Shown in pieces: positions 34,817-42,464 of a stretch of 50,122 nucleotides of DNA (position 1 is the stretch's first letter; the number at the start of each line of letters is the position of its first letter). The position numbers were made by a program, and so were the translations under genes. The DNA lies in the NCBI GenBank assembly GCA_016290335.1, contig JAEETM010000020.1, forward strand, positions 1 through 50,122, given 5' to 3'. The notes under the pieces were generated by a model. That model was not told the DNA's origin. It made no database searches and saw only the letters and a program-made list of their open reading frames with translations. This DNA is from Treponema sp. GTDB lineage: Bacteria; Spirochaetota; Spirochaetia; Treponematales; Treponemataceae.

Positions 34817-34844
34817 TTAATTATGGCGAATTCGCCTTAATTAA
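34817..34844. repeat. 28-base near-perfect palindrome before hsdS
   Basis: TTAATTA-T-GGCGAATTCGCC-T-TAATTAA is symmetrical except for one mismatched pair (34824/34837). Its core is a perfect 12-base palindrome at 34825-34836. It lies exactly where the base composition switches and 26 bases before the hsdS start, so it may be a regulator site, a recombination site or the scar of an insertion. Confidence 0.6.
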
Positions 34845-34869
34845 ATAAATTGCATTGTTGAGTAAAGAA

Positions 34870-35979
34870 ATGAATATTTGGAAAGATTGTGAACAAGTTC
34901 CATTAACTTCATTATTATCATTTATTGTTGATAATCGTGGAAAAACAGTTCCCCTTATAGATGATAAAAATGGAATTAAATTAATCGCTACAAATTGTAT
35001 AAAAAACGAAAGCTTATATCCCGTTTATGAAAAAGTACGTTTTCTTTCTGAGGAAACCTACAAAACATGGTTTAGGGCTCATCCTCGACCAGGTGATATA
35101 ATTTTTGTTAACAAAGGAACCCCTGGAAAAGTAGCTTTCGTTCCTGATCCGATAGATTTCTGTATTGCTCAAGATATGATGGCTTTCAGAGTTAATCCTG
35201 AAATAGTTTATAACAAATATCTATTTGCTGTATTACGAAGTGCAAAGATTCAAGAACAAATTCGAATAACAAGCGTTGGAGATGTAATCCCTCATTTTAA
35301 GAAAGAATTTCTTGATGAAATAAAGATTCCTTTACCTGACATGAAAATACAAAAATATCTTGGCGATATGTACTTCATGTATTCTGAAAAAATAGAACTG
35401 AACAACAAAATAAACACCAACCTCGAACAGCAAGCCCAAGCAATCTTCGAAGATTTTTTTCCAAATGTGATTGATGATGATGGCTTAAACAAGATGGAAG
35501 AATTAATCAGATTTTCGAACGGTAAAAAACGACCAGAAGAATCAGGAATTATTCCTGTTTTTGGAGGAAATGGAATATTGGCATACACAAATAAATCAAA
35601 CAATGAGAACTGTTGTATTATAGGTCGAGTAGGTGCTTATTGTGGAAATGTTTTTTTGTCACAAAAAAAATGCTGGATTAGTGATAATGCAATTTCAGCT
35701 AAAAGCAAGGATACAGATTCTCAATTCTTTATTTTTTATCTATTAAAAAAAGCAAATTTGCAAACTCGACATATAGGTTCAGGTCAACCTTTGTTAACAC
35801 AAGGAATTCTTAATTCAATTTCTATTAATATTCCTCAAAAACAAACGATAGAACAATTCAATGATTTGCTGAAACCGATTTTCGACCAAATATTTAATAA
35901 TTCTAGACAAAATGAAAATCTTGTATCAATTCGAGACACTTTGCTACCAAAGTTGATGAATGGGGAAATTGAGGTATAA
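34870..35979 (+). CDS. hsdS: Type I restriction-modification specificity subunit
   Basis: The 369-residue protein has the two-target-domain layout of HsdS. The first target recognition domain covers about 1-165. A central helical spacer includes ELNNKINTNLEQQAQAIFEDFF. The second recognition domain covers about 205-335. The end reads SIRDTLLPKLMNGEIEV, a common HsdS C-terminus. It directs the M and R subunits to a split target site. The ATG at 34870 is preferred over a TTG at 34855 because the typical opening (MNIWKDCEQVPL) starts there; no strong ribosome binding site is visible. The gene is AT-rich, unlike hsdM. The last 15 bases recur in front of the nuclease gene at 36647. Confidence 0.92.
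   Translation: MNIWKDCEQVPLTSLLSFIVDNRGKTVPLIDDKNGIKLIATNCIKNESLYPVYEKVRFLSEETYKTWFRAHPRPGDIIFVNKGTPGKVAFVPDPIDFCIAQDMMAFRVNPEIVYNKYLFAVLRSAKIQEQIRITSVGDVIPHFKKEFLDEIKIPLPDMKIQKYLGDMYFMYSEKIELNNKINTNLEQQAQAIFEDFFPNVIDDDGLNKMEELIRFSNGKKRPEESGIIPVFGGNGILAYTNKSNNENCCIIGRVGAYCGNVFLSQKKCWISDNAISAKSKDTDSQFFIFYLLKKANLQTRHIGSGQPLLTQGILNSISINIPQKQTIEQFNDLLKPIFDQIFNNSRQNENLVSIRDTLLPKLMNGEIEV
35965..35979 (+). repeat. 15-base direct repeat, copy 1 (hsdS 3' end)
   Basis: GAAATTGAGGTATAA forms the last codons of hsdS. An identical copy lies at 36631-36645, directly before the start of the nuclease-like gene. Confidence 0.75.
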
Positions 35980-35981
35980 GT

Positions 35982-36584
35982 ATGGAATATAATTGGGATT
36001 CGATGTTCGAAAATTCATACATAAATTTTACCGTTTACAATGAACCCGTCTCTCTACAAAATAAAGAAGAAAAAAAACGAAAACTGAAAGAAAAAATACA
36101 TTTTATTACAAAACAATGCCCCTATATTATTACAAGTCATTGTTGGATACATATTGAGTATCGATGTAATAACATAAAGAGAATAAAGAATCTCAGTTCT
36201 TATGATATGGATAATTTAATAAAACCTATATTAGATTCTCTTGTTGGCATAGATGGTATAGTTTTAGATGACTCATTATTTAATAGCGTTGAAATTAATT
36301 GGCAAGATAAATATGGGGATGATGAGTTTGAAATTCAAATAGAATTTACAGAATTGCTTTATAGTGATAAAAATATGTTATTTTTCTTAAAACATGGACA
36401 ATGGTGTTTTCCTATGAACTCTAATAATAGTGAATTTAAGAATCGTATTCTCCAATATTTTAATATCTGGGATAGTATTAATTCCGAAGATGAATATTAT
36501 AAAGTCCTTGGTGATTTACCTTATCAGAATTTTCTTCCATACAATAAGATTTGTCATAGTGGATTTAATTTTCTTGAAATATAG
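35982..36584 (+). CDS. RusA-like protein
   Basis: The 200-residue protein carries the acidic pattern of RusA-type Holliday-junction resolvases in its first half: YDMDNLIKPILDSLVG with Asp75, Asp77, Asn78, Lys81 and Asp85, then GIVLDD (Asp96, Asp97). RusA uses three Asp and one Lys in the same spacing to cut branched DNA. Unlike RusA (about 120 residues), it has about 80 extra C-terminal residues with no recognisable motif. It starts two bases after hsdS. The flanking 15-base direct repeat suggests it was inserted between hsdS and the next gene. It may act on DNA in a defence setting, but this is inference. Confidence 0.6.
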   Translation: MEYNWDSMFENSYINFTVYNEPVSLQNKEEKKRKLKEKIHFITKQCPYIITSHCWIHIEYRCNNIKRIKNLSSYDMDNLIKPILDSLVGIDGIVLDDSLFNSVEINWQDKYGDDEFEIQIEFTELLYSDKNMLFFLKHGQWCFPMNSNNSEFKNRILQYFNIWDSINSEDEYYKVLGDLPYQNFLPYNKICHSGFNFLEI

Positions 36585-36630
36585 ACTCTTATAGGAAAGA
36601 TGCAAATAAATTTACCAATTAACAATTTAA

Positions 36631-36645
36631 GAAATTGAGGTATAA
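36631..36645 (+). repeat. 15-base direct repeat, copy 2
   Basis: GAAATTGAGGTATAA, identical to the 3' end of hsdS. Here its GAGG serves as the ribosome binding site for the ATG at 36647. Confidence 0.75.
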
Positions 36646-36646
36646 C

Positions 36647-37681
36647 ATGAAACCAAATGTTTTTGATTATGCAACAACAGAACTGTCGCAGGATGCTTTT
36701 CTGGCCTGGTTATTCAAATGGGCAGAAAAGGATAATGAACAATATGACAATCAACTTCATAATTGTGCAGAAGAATGTTTACGTCTCTTTTTAGGAAAAA
36801 TAAATCCAAAGGAAATTAAAAGCGTAGAAATATATAAACAATGGGAAAATATTGATTTATGGATAACGGTTAATAATATTTATCATCTGATTATAGAAGA
36901 TAAAACTGGTACATCAGAACATGATAATCAATTAATACGATATAGGAAAATTGCAAAAGAATGGTATAAAGGTGAGAATGGGAAGTGCTTTGAAAGTCGA
37001 TTTGCATTTGTTTACTACAAATCAGGTGATATTATTCCTTATGAGCGAGATAGGGTTTCAGAAGCAAACTATCGCTTAATTGAAAGAACAGATTTATTAT
37101 CAATTTTTGAAAAATATAAAATTAATAATTCATTCTTCAACGATTACAAAGAAAGACTAAAAAACATTCAGACGGTTCAGAATACAATTTTTACAAAACG
37201 TTTTGATGAAATCTTGAAAATGGACATAGAAGACAAAACTGAATGTTTAAAAGGATTATATACTAATTTATATCCAGAACTAGAAGACGCTTACTGGGAT
37301 TATGTAAATAATCCTTCTCGACCTTTTTATGGAATGTGGTGGTATTGGTGTTCTTGGACCTATGGAACACTCTATTTTCAGTTCAATGAGTTTGATTTAC
37401 AGATTCGTATAAATGAAATAAAACGAACAAAAGATTTTAAAATAGCTAGAAACAAAGCTTATGATAAACTCATGGAAGCAGTTGAGATCAATAAAGAATA
37501 TAATGGAAAGATAACTAAACCAGAAAGGTTTGGAGTTGGAAACAGTATGACAATCGCAGTAGTTGATCAGTCTGCATGGCTTTCATTGGATAAAACAGGA
37601 TGTTTAGACAAGGACGGGGTTTTGAAAAAGCTTCATAAACTTGAAAAATTTCTCTGGTATGAAGTATTGAGGAATGAATAA
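36647..37681 (+). CDS. PD-(D/E)XK nuclease family protein
   Basis: The 344-residue protein opens with NVFDYATTELSQDAFLAWLFKWA, a start typical of the PDDEXK_4 group of predicted nucleases. The active-site pattern is Asp70 (NIDLWI) then Glu84-Asp85-Lys86 (LIIEDKTG), with HDNQLIRY after it. These proteins occur mostly as single genes near defence systems. The start at 36647 is chosen because GAGG lies seven bases before it; an upstream TTG in frame is less likely. It is followed after two bases by a second nuclease-like gene. Confidence 0.8.
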   Translation: MKPNVFDYATTELSQDAFLAWLFKWAEKDNEQYDNQLHNCAEECLRLFLGKINPKEIKSVEIYKQWENIDLWITVNNIYHLIIEDKTGTSEHDNQLIRYRKIAKEWYKGENGKCFESRFAFVYYKSGDIIPYERDRVSEANYRLIERTDLLSIFEKYKINNSFFNDYKERLKNIQTVQNTIFTKRFDEILKMDIEDKTECLKGLYTNLYPELEDAYWDYVNNPSRPFYGMWWYWCSWTYGTLYFQFNEFDLQIRINEIKRTKDFKIARNKAYDKLMEAVEINKEYNGKITKPERFGVGNSMTIAVVDQSAWLSLDKTGCLDKDGVLKKLHKLEKFLWYEVLRNE

Positions 37682-37683
37682 TT

Positions 37684-38559
37684 ATGGATGAAAAAAAAAG
37701 AATAAGCGAATATAAAATAAGAAATCATCTTATAGAATATAGAGAAGCAAATCCCAAGTTTGAGGTTAGTCCTAAGGATTCAAAATGGGTTCTTAAAAAT
37801 AGAAAAGATAATTTGATATCAGAATCTTATTATGAAGAACTAGTTTCCTTTTATGACGATATTGATAAACGAGGATTAATACATACCTGGTTTCAAAGTT
37901 TAAAATCATCGCAAGCAATGGCAATCAATTTTTTTGGCGCTTTATCTTGTGAACAAAATATTCTTTTGAAAGTATTATCTGAATATGATTGTTCAATTAA
38001 TCAGAAAGAGAATATGACACCATATTTTGAATATATTGAATCTGATGATATCTTGGGTGGAAATTCTGAACACTTTGACAAAACAAATTTTGACTTTGTT
38101 TTAAAAACTAATAGCACACCTATTTTCTTCGAGTTTAAATATACGGAAGAAGATTTTGGAGAAAAGAATGAAAATGACATCATAAATCATGACAAGAAAA
38201 AAAATCTTTCAAAGAAAGATAATTATCAGTATAAGTTCTCTGCACTTTACAAGAGGTTACTTGAAGACCTTGGAGTAAAGATAGAAACTTTTGGTGAGTT
38301 CTACAAGGATTATCAAATATGGAGAAACATCACATACACAAAATATGGACATGTGTTTTTTGCATTTCCTGAATATAGAGAAGATCTTGCTGATGCAATA
38401 AATAACTGTTTAGATAAGATGTCTGATTCCTTTTATAAATCTAGAGTTCATATAATATACACAGATAAAGTTGCAAAAAACCTTGTGAACAATTCAAATA
38501 AAAAAATTGCAAAACATTTTGCTGAATTTTGGAGAAAATATTTTGGATTTTTAGATTAA
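37684..38559 (+). CDS. PD-(D/E)XK nuclease-like protein (PGN_0703-like)
   Basis: The 291-residue protein has a predicted nuclease core with Asp137 (TNFDFVLKT) and Glu150-Phe151-Lys152 (IFFEFKYTEEDFG), the D...ExK spacing of the PD-(D/E)XK fold. An earlier conserved-looking helix is SSQAMAINFFGAL. The pattern resembles the PGN_0703-like group, which is often linked to restriction loci. It begins two bases after the preceding nuclease-like gene, so the two are probably translated together and may form a complex. Both are much more AT-rich than hsdM. Confidence 0.7.
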   Translation: MDEKKRISEYKIRNHLIEYREANPKFEVSPKDSKWVLKNRKDNLISESYYEELVSFYDDIDKRGLIHTWFQSLKSSQAMAINFFGALSCEQNILLKVLSEYDCSINQKENMTPYFEYIESDDILGGNSEHFDKTNFDFVLKTNSTPIFFEFKYTEEDFGEKNENDIINHDKKKNLSKKDNYQYKFSALYKRLLEDLGVKIETFGEFYKDYQIWRNITYTKYGHVFFAFPEYREDLADAINNCLDKMSDSFYKSRVHIIYTDKVAKNLVNNSNKKIAKHFAEFWRKYFGFLD

Positions 38560-38617
38560 TTAGTTGCATTTTTATCTAAAAGATAGAAAATTAATATAAA
38601 GAAAAAAAGGAGTCTAT

Positions 38618-39145
38618 ATGAAAAAAGTAGAGATTGAACTTACAGATGAACAGGAAGAACTTCTATTAAAAAAAATTCCAGGAAAAGAAAAAGAAGTTAT
38701 TAATACTGCAGTAGAAGAGTTTTTTGATTTTTTGAAAAATCCTAAAAGATTTTCAAAATTTTCTTCATTTCAAGAATTTCGCTTATTTCTTTTAATAAAA
38801 AACGTCTATAAAGAAGATTTTATTAGTGAATCCTCCATAAAAACTATCTTTAAAATAAACTCCTCCCCTGCACGAACTATGATAAGTAATGTAAAAATAG
38901 ATTATGCAGAAGAACTTAATGAGTTTACTAAGAAATCAATGAAAACCTTCTTAGATAACATTTCCCAAACCGAAACAGAAGGAAAATATACTTTCATATG
39001 TAAATCGCAATCTATGATAGATGAAATGAATTCTTTATTACAGGAAAACGATGATAATGCAAGAAAAATTGTTAAAGAAAAAGGCTCATTAAGCACTTAT
39101 CAAATTTACATAGACGAATATAACTTATTACAAAAGGTACTCTAA
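38618..39145 (+). CDS. Small soluble protein, first gene of the reverse-transcriptase unit
   Basis: I do not recognise a family for this 175-residue protein. Its first 40 residues (KKVEIELTDEQEELLLKKI, then a helix) could form a ribbon-helix-helix or similar DNA-binding start. The rest is helical, charged and without Cys-based or enzymatic motifs. AAAGGAG lies seven bases before the ATG, the best ribosome binding site in the insert. The 58 bases upstream hold a weak hairpin (about 38570-38591) that may close the preceding nuclease transcript. The stop codon is directly followed by the ATG of the membrane-protein gene. It is likely the opening gene of a three-gene unit with the reverse transcriptase. 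Confidence 0.7.
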   Translation: MKKVEIELTDEQEELLLKKIPGKEKEVINTAVEEFFDFLKNPKRFSKFSSFQEFRLFLLIKNVYKEDFISESSIKTIFKINSSPARTMISNVKIDYAEELNEFTKKSMKTFLDNISQTETEGKYTFICKSQSMIDEMNSLLQENDDNARKIVKEKGSLSTYQIYIDEYNLLQKVL

Positions 39146-39544
39146 ATGAATGAAATACTTTCTGCACAATGTACAGTTATTACAATTTTCTCTATTCTGT
39201 TTGGATTATGGTACTCAGAAATTCAAGAAACTATTCATCAAAATATTGACTTTTCCAGAGAATCTGATAAACATAAAATCGAAAAAATTCGACAAGTAAA
39301 AAACTCAAAAATACGTATTGTATTTTTAATTATTTTTTTCTCACTTGCTATTTTTCTAAAGCCTGTCATATATATTATCAGCGATGTTATCTTATACTTT
39401 CATACAAATGCACATTTGTCATTATCAGATTTTGATCCGATTCAAGCTTCTGTCTTTTTTGTTTATATTTTGTCCTTATACTTATTTAAAATTTGTCTTT
39501 GTTGGTTAATTGAAGCAAATAAAATTATTAAGAAGGGAAAATGA
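39146..39544 (+). CDS. Small membrane protein of the reverse-transcriptase unit
   Basis: The 132-residue protein has about three hydrophobic segments (around 7-23, 56-76 and 101-123). A charged loop between the first two reads SRESDKHKIEKIRQVKNSK. No family is recognised. The gene starts at the base after the stop of the 175-residue gene, and the reverse-transcriptase gene starts 21 bases after its stop. Small membrane proteins beside defence reverse transcriptases or nucleases often act as effectors that damage the membrane, but nothing in the sequence proves that here. Confidence 0.65.
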   Translation: MNEILSAQCTVITIFSILFGLWYSEIQETIHQNIDFSRESDKHKIEKIRQVKNSKIRIVFLIIFFSLAIFLKPVIYIISDVILYFHTNAHLSLSDFDPIQASVFFVYILSLYLFKICLCWLIEANKIIKKGK

Positions 39545-39565
39545 AATATTTGACTAACTGTTAAT

Positions 39566-41677
39566 ATGAAAAAACGTCTTACAGGTTTAGAAAAAAAGCT
39601 TAAAAAATTAATCTCTGTTGAAAACATAACTCTTGCTTGGGATAGAATTAATGCAGATACAAATAATTTGTCTTATAAAAATTATTACAGAACATTATTT
39701 TGGTATTATGAGTATGACTTAGATTCTAATTTGGAAAACTTATCCAAAAAACTTGAAAATAAAGTCTATGTTCCATCAAAAAGCTTAAAAGTTTATAAGC
39801 CAAAACAATCTGGTTTACAACGACCATTTACATTGCTTGAAATAGAAGATCTTATTGTTTATCAGGCAATAGCAAATATTATTATTCCTGCTTTTGCAAA
39901 AAAAAGATATGAGCTTGAAAAACAATATGTTTTTAGTAATTTGTTAAATGAAAATCCCGAGACGAATATTTTCTTATTTCAAAACTGGAAGATAGGGTAC
40001 AGAAAATATAAGAAAAGAATTTCTAAAAATTTTCAACAGGGATTAACCTATACAGCTCATTTTGATTTAGCTGCATATTATGACACGATAGATCAGAATT
40101 CTTTACTCTCTGATATTTTCTTAGATACAAGAAATGAAATTGGGCGACTCTTATATTATTGTTTGCAAGAATGGTGTAATAAAACTTCTTCGGAAAGCAG
40201 AAAAATTGCTCATGGTATCCCACAAGGACCATTGAGCTCTAATATGTTTGCTGAATTGTTTTTATTACCAATTGATAAGTATCTTGTTGAAAACAATATT
40301 TGTTATTCTAGATATGTTGATGATATTGTTATTCAGGGAAAAACAATAGAAGAAGTTCAGCGTGCTGTAATACTTTTAGATATAAAATGTAAAGAAAAAG
40401 GACTGGTTCCTCAATCTAGTAAATTCTCAATTTATGAAGCGAAAACTGTAGAAGAGGCCATCGGGAAGAATCCAAGTCTTTCAAGTTCTGAAAAGGCTGA
40501 TCTCTTTTCAGATGAGAAAAAAATACTAGAGTTATTCTCAAATGCTTTTGTAGAAGAAACGTTTGATAGTTCCATAATCCGCTATATTTCGAAAGTATAT
40601 GATAAGTCTGATATTTTGATAGATAAGATTATTTTAGAGTTTTCAAATCATTATGAGTTTGCAGAAGAGTTTTGTACATATCTAAAACGTTTTGTTAGCA
40701 CAAAGTCAAATGTACTTTTAGTTTTTATAACGAGTTTTTTGAACAGAATTATTCCATATGATTATGTAGAAAGTGAATTATGGAGTTTATTAGCTGAACT
40801 TGCAGAATATGAAAACGTTTATCCATTTGTGCAAATCGCAATGACAAAACTGCAAAATCATCCGTCAGATGCCTTAAAATATGGAATATATAAATATCTT
40901 TCGAAGTTAGATGATAATCGATTTATTAAATTTCTAGCACATGAAGAAAGCAAATTACTGTTAGCTTTAGAAATAAAGAATATTTCAACAATTACTACAG
41001 ATAACGTAAATTTTGTTGAATTGATACATTTTTATTCAGATAGAAAATCTACTCTTTTATCAACACTTTTGTTTCGACATTTATATTTTATGTATCAATA
41101 TAATGAAATTTCAGAAAGCAAATATAATACATTTATAGCGCAACTTCCTAAAATCAATGAACAAAGATTTGAAACTCTTAATTTCTATTTAAAAAATGAT
41201 TACGAAATTGATTCAACAATTGACTGGAAACTTTTCTTTGGAGATAGTTTTGAACATGCAAATACAATTTTCTATCATGCTCATTTAGCTGGAAAACGAC
41301 ATAAGTCAGAATGGTTAAATGCGATTGATTCGTTTAATGATTTATTAACAAGAGCTTTTATTAAGAATTTGAATAGCTGGAATCCTTTACAAAAAACTCC
41401 TCCCTTAATTGTAAAAGACAGAAAAGGCAAAGATAAAGCACAAGATATTGGATGTCTTTTAGATAAAGGTACACCATTGGCAAAGAAATATCCTCTGTTA
41501 ATTGAAAATGCACAAGATATTCATAACAGGCGATGCAAGAATCCTTTATCACATGCAATTGATGAGAAAACATTTTTGTTTACAAGTTTCGTAACTCGCA
41601 GCGAATATTATGAATACTTACCAAAAGAAAAACTCGTTATATCAGAAATTATTCGAATTTCAAATGAATACAAATAA
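39566..41677 (+). CDS. Defence-type reverse transcriptase with C-terminal HEPN-like motif
   Basis: The 703-residue protein has an N-terminal reverse transcriptase domain. It shows RPFTLLEIEDLIVYQAIAN (86-104), motif A HFDLAAYYD with Asp167, motif B GIPQGPLSSN (217-226) and motif C YVDD (250-253). There is no group II intron maturase or X/thumb signature and no retron-like RNA next to it. From about 290 onward the protein is helical. Near the end NRRCKNPLSHAID gives Arg656-x6-His663, the RNase motif of HEPN domains. A reverse transcriptase with a helical middle and a HEPN end is the layout reported for the abortive-infection protein AbiA. It is therefore assigned to the Abi/UG group of defence reverse transcriptases. 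Two small genes lie tightly upstream. Confidence 0.82.
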   Translation: MKKRLTGLEKKLKKLISVENITLAWDRINADTNNLSYKNYYRTLFWYYEYDLDSNLENLSKKLENKVYVPSKSLKVYKPKQSGLQRPFTLLEIEDLIVYQAIANIIIPAFAKKRYELEKQYVFSNLLNENPETNIFLFQNWKIGYRKYKKRISKNFQQGLTYTAHFDLAAYYDTIDQNSLLSDIFLDTRNEIGRLLYYCLQEWCNKTSSESRKIAHGIPQGPLSSNMFAELFLLPIDKYLVENNICYSRYVDDIVIQGKTIEEVQRAVILLDIKCKEKGLVPQSSKFSIYEAKTVEEAIGKNPSLSSSEKADLFSDEKKILELFSNAFVEETFDSSIIRYISKVYDKSDILIDKIILEFSNHYEFAEEFCTYLKRFVSTKSNVLLVFITSFLNRIIPYDYVESELWSLLAELAEYENVYPFVQIAMTKLQNHPSDALKYGIYKYLSKLDDNRFIKFLAHEESKLLLALEIKNISTITTDNVNFVELIHFYSDRKSTLLSTLLFRHLYFMYQYNEISESKYNTFIAQLPKINEQRFETLNFYLKNDYEIDSTIDWKLFFGDSFEHANTIFYHAHLAGKRHKSEWLNAIDSFNDLLTRAFIKNLNSWNPLQKTPPLIVKDRKGKDKAQDIGCLLDKGTPLAKKYPLLIENAQDIHNRRCKNPLSHAIDEKTFLFTSFVTRSEYYEYLPKEKLVISEIIRISNEYK

Positions 41678-41683
41678 AGCTTA

Positions 41684-41770
41684 GCAGGCGTTGCGGGCGG
41701 CGCTTGAGCCTGCAGAAGGGGTAGCGGAAAACGCCGCAGGCGGTTGGAGCGAGGGGAAGGCTTTCCCCTC
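41684..41770 (-). repeat. GC-rich intergenic repeat, right copy
   Basis: GC-rich block after the reverse-transcriptase gene. It contains GCAGGC (41684-41689) pairing with GCCTGC (41708-41713), and a terminator-like hairpin GAGGGGAA-GGCT-TTCCCCTC (41751-41770) followed by TTAT. Its reverse complement shares CGCTCCA and CGCCTGCGGCG with the block after hsdM. The 125 bases after it, up to the antitoxin gene, are AT-rich and show nothing I can assign. Confidence 0.6.
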
Positions 41771-41895
41771 TTATACTATAATTTCATTCATTTTGCACAA
41801 ATCATGCAAAATTAACGTAAAAATTTCATAGATTCATAGAATTTCTTCTGCTTTTTGACATTTTCCAGTGTCAATCATTACTTTTAGTATTTTAC

Positions 41896-42390
41896 TTAAC
41901 CTAATTGAGATTCTTCAAAAGTTTTAAGTTCATCATCATACAGTTCCTGTAATTTCATCCAGAAATCAGTATCTATATTTAATGTATCCTCAAGTTTTTT
42001 TGCAAATTCAGCAGAAATGTTCTCTTTGCAATTCAAAACAGCATTTATGTAATCCTGTGTAAAACCCGTAGCTTGTGCAAGACTCTCTGCTGATATATTT
42101 CTATCTTCCATTACTTCTTTTAATGTTTCACCAAGATGAATAATCATATCATTTGATGGAATTAAGCGTTTGGCATCAAGTCCCCATTGCTCCATACGAA
42201 ATCTGATTGCCGCTTTAGGACTTGGTTTATCAATGGGATAGTTTTCTTCTTCATACTTTTCTACTAAGCCTACTAAATATTCAAGTTCATTAGCTTCAGG
42301 AGTATTCGGTTTTGAATCAAAAATTTCTTCAATACGTTTGAGAATCTGTTCGTATTCTTCTTCTGTTTTGATTTCTTTGATATCAGTCAT
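41896..42390 (-). CDS. HigA-like antitoxin without a toxin partner
   Basis: The 164-residue protein has the N-terminal half of HigA-type antitoxins (EEYEQILKRIEEIFDSKPNTPEANELEYLVGLVEKYEEENYPID, residues about 10-55) and a C-terminal helix-turn-helix (about 95-140, ESLAQATGFTQDYINAVL). In HigBA loci a RelE-fold toxin gene is normally next to it. None is present here: downstream is the GC-rich repeat and the reverse transcriptase, upstream is a divergent regulator gene. It could repress the shared divergent region or guard against toxins encoded elsewhere. Confidence 0.82.
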   Translation of the reverse strand: MTDIKEIKTEEEYEQILKRIEEIFDSKPNTPEANELEYLVGLVEKYEEENYPIDKPSPKAAIRFRMEQWGLDAKRLIPSNDMIIHLGETLKEVMEDRNISAESLAQATGFTQDYINAVLNCKENISAEFAKKLEDTLNIDTDFWMKLQELYDDELKTFEESQLG

Positions 42391-42413
42391 AAATTAATCC
42401 CCCTTAAATTCTT

Positions 42414-42454
42414 TTGTTTACAATTTATCATAATTATATTACATTTGTAAACAA
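42414..42454. promoter_or_regulatory. Paired operator between divergent regulator genes
   Basis: TTGTTTACAA (42414-42423) and TTGTAAACAA (42445-42454) form a perfect inverted repeat with a 21-base AT-rich spacer that should hold the -10 box (TATATT at 42435-42440). The two arms are 31 bases apart, about three helical turns, so two dimers could bind the same DNA face. The likely binder is the XRE-ImmA/IrrE protein or the HigA-like protein. Confidence 0.65.
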
Positions 42455-42464
42455 GGAGGCACAT

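Noticed and set aside
39545..39565. Retron-like non-coding RNA next to the reverse transcriptase
   Set aside because: Only 21 bases separate it from the upstream gene, and the region after it is a GC-rich repeat. No room or fold for an msr-msd RNA is seen directly beside it.
39566..41677. Reverse transcriptase as part of a group II intron
   Set aside because: No maturase or HNH domain follows the polymerase domain, and no intron RNA domain V-like end was recognised downstream.
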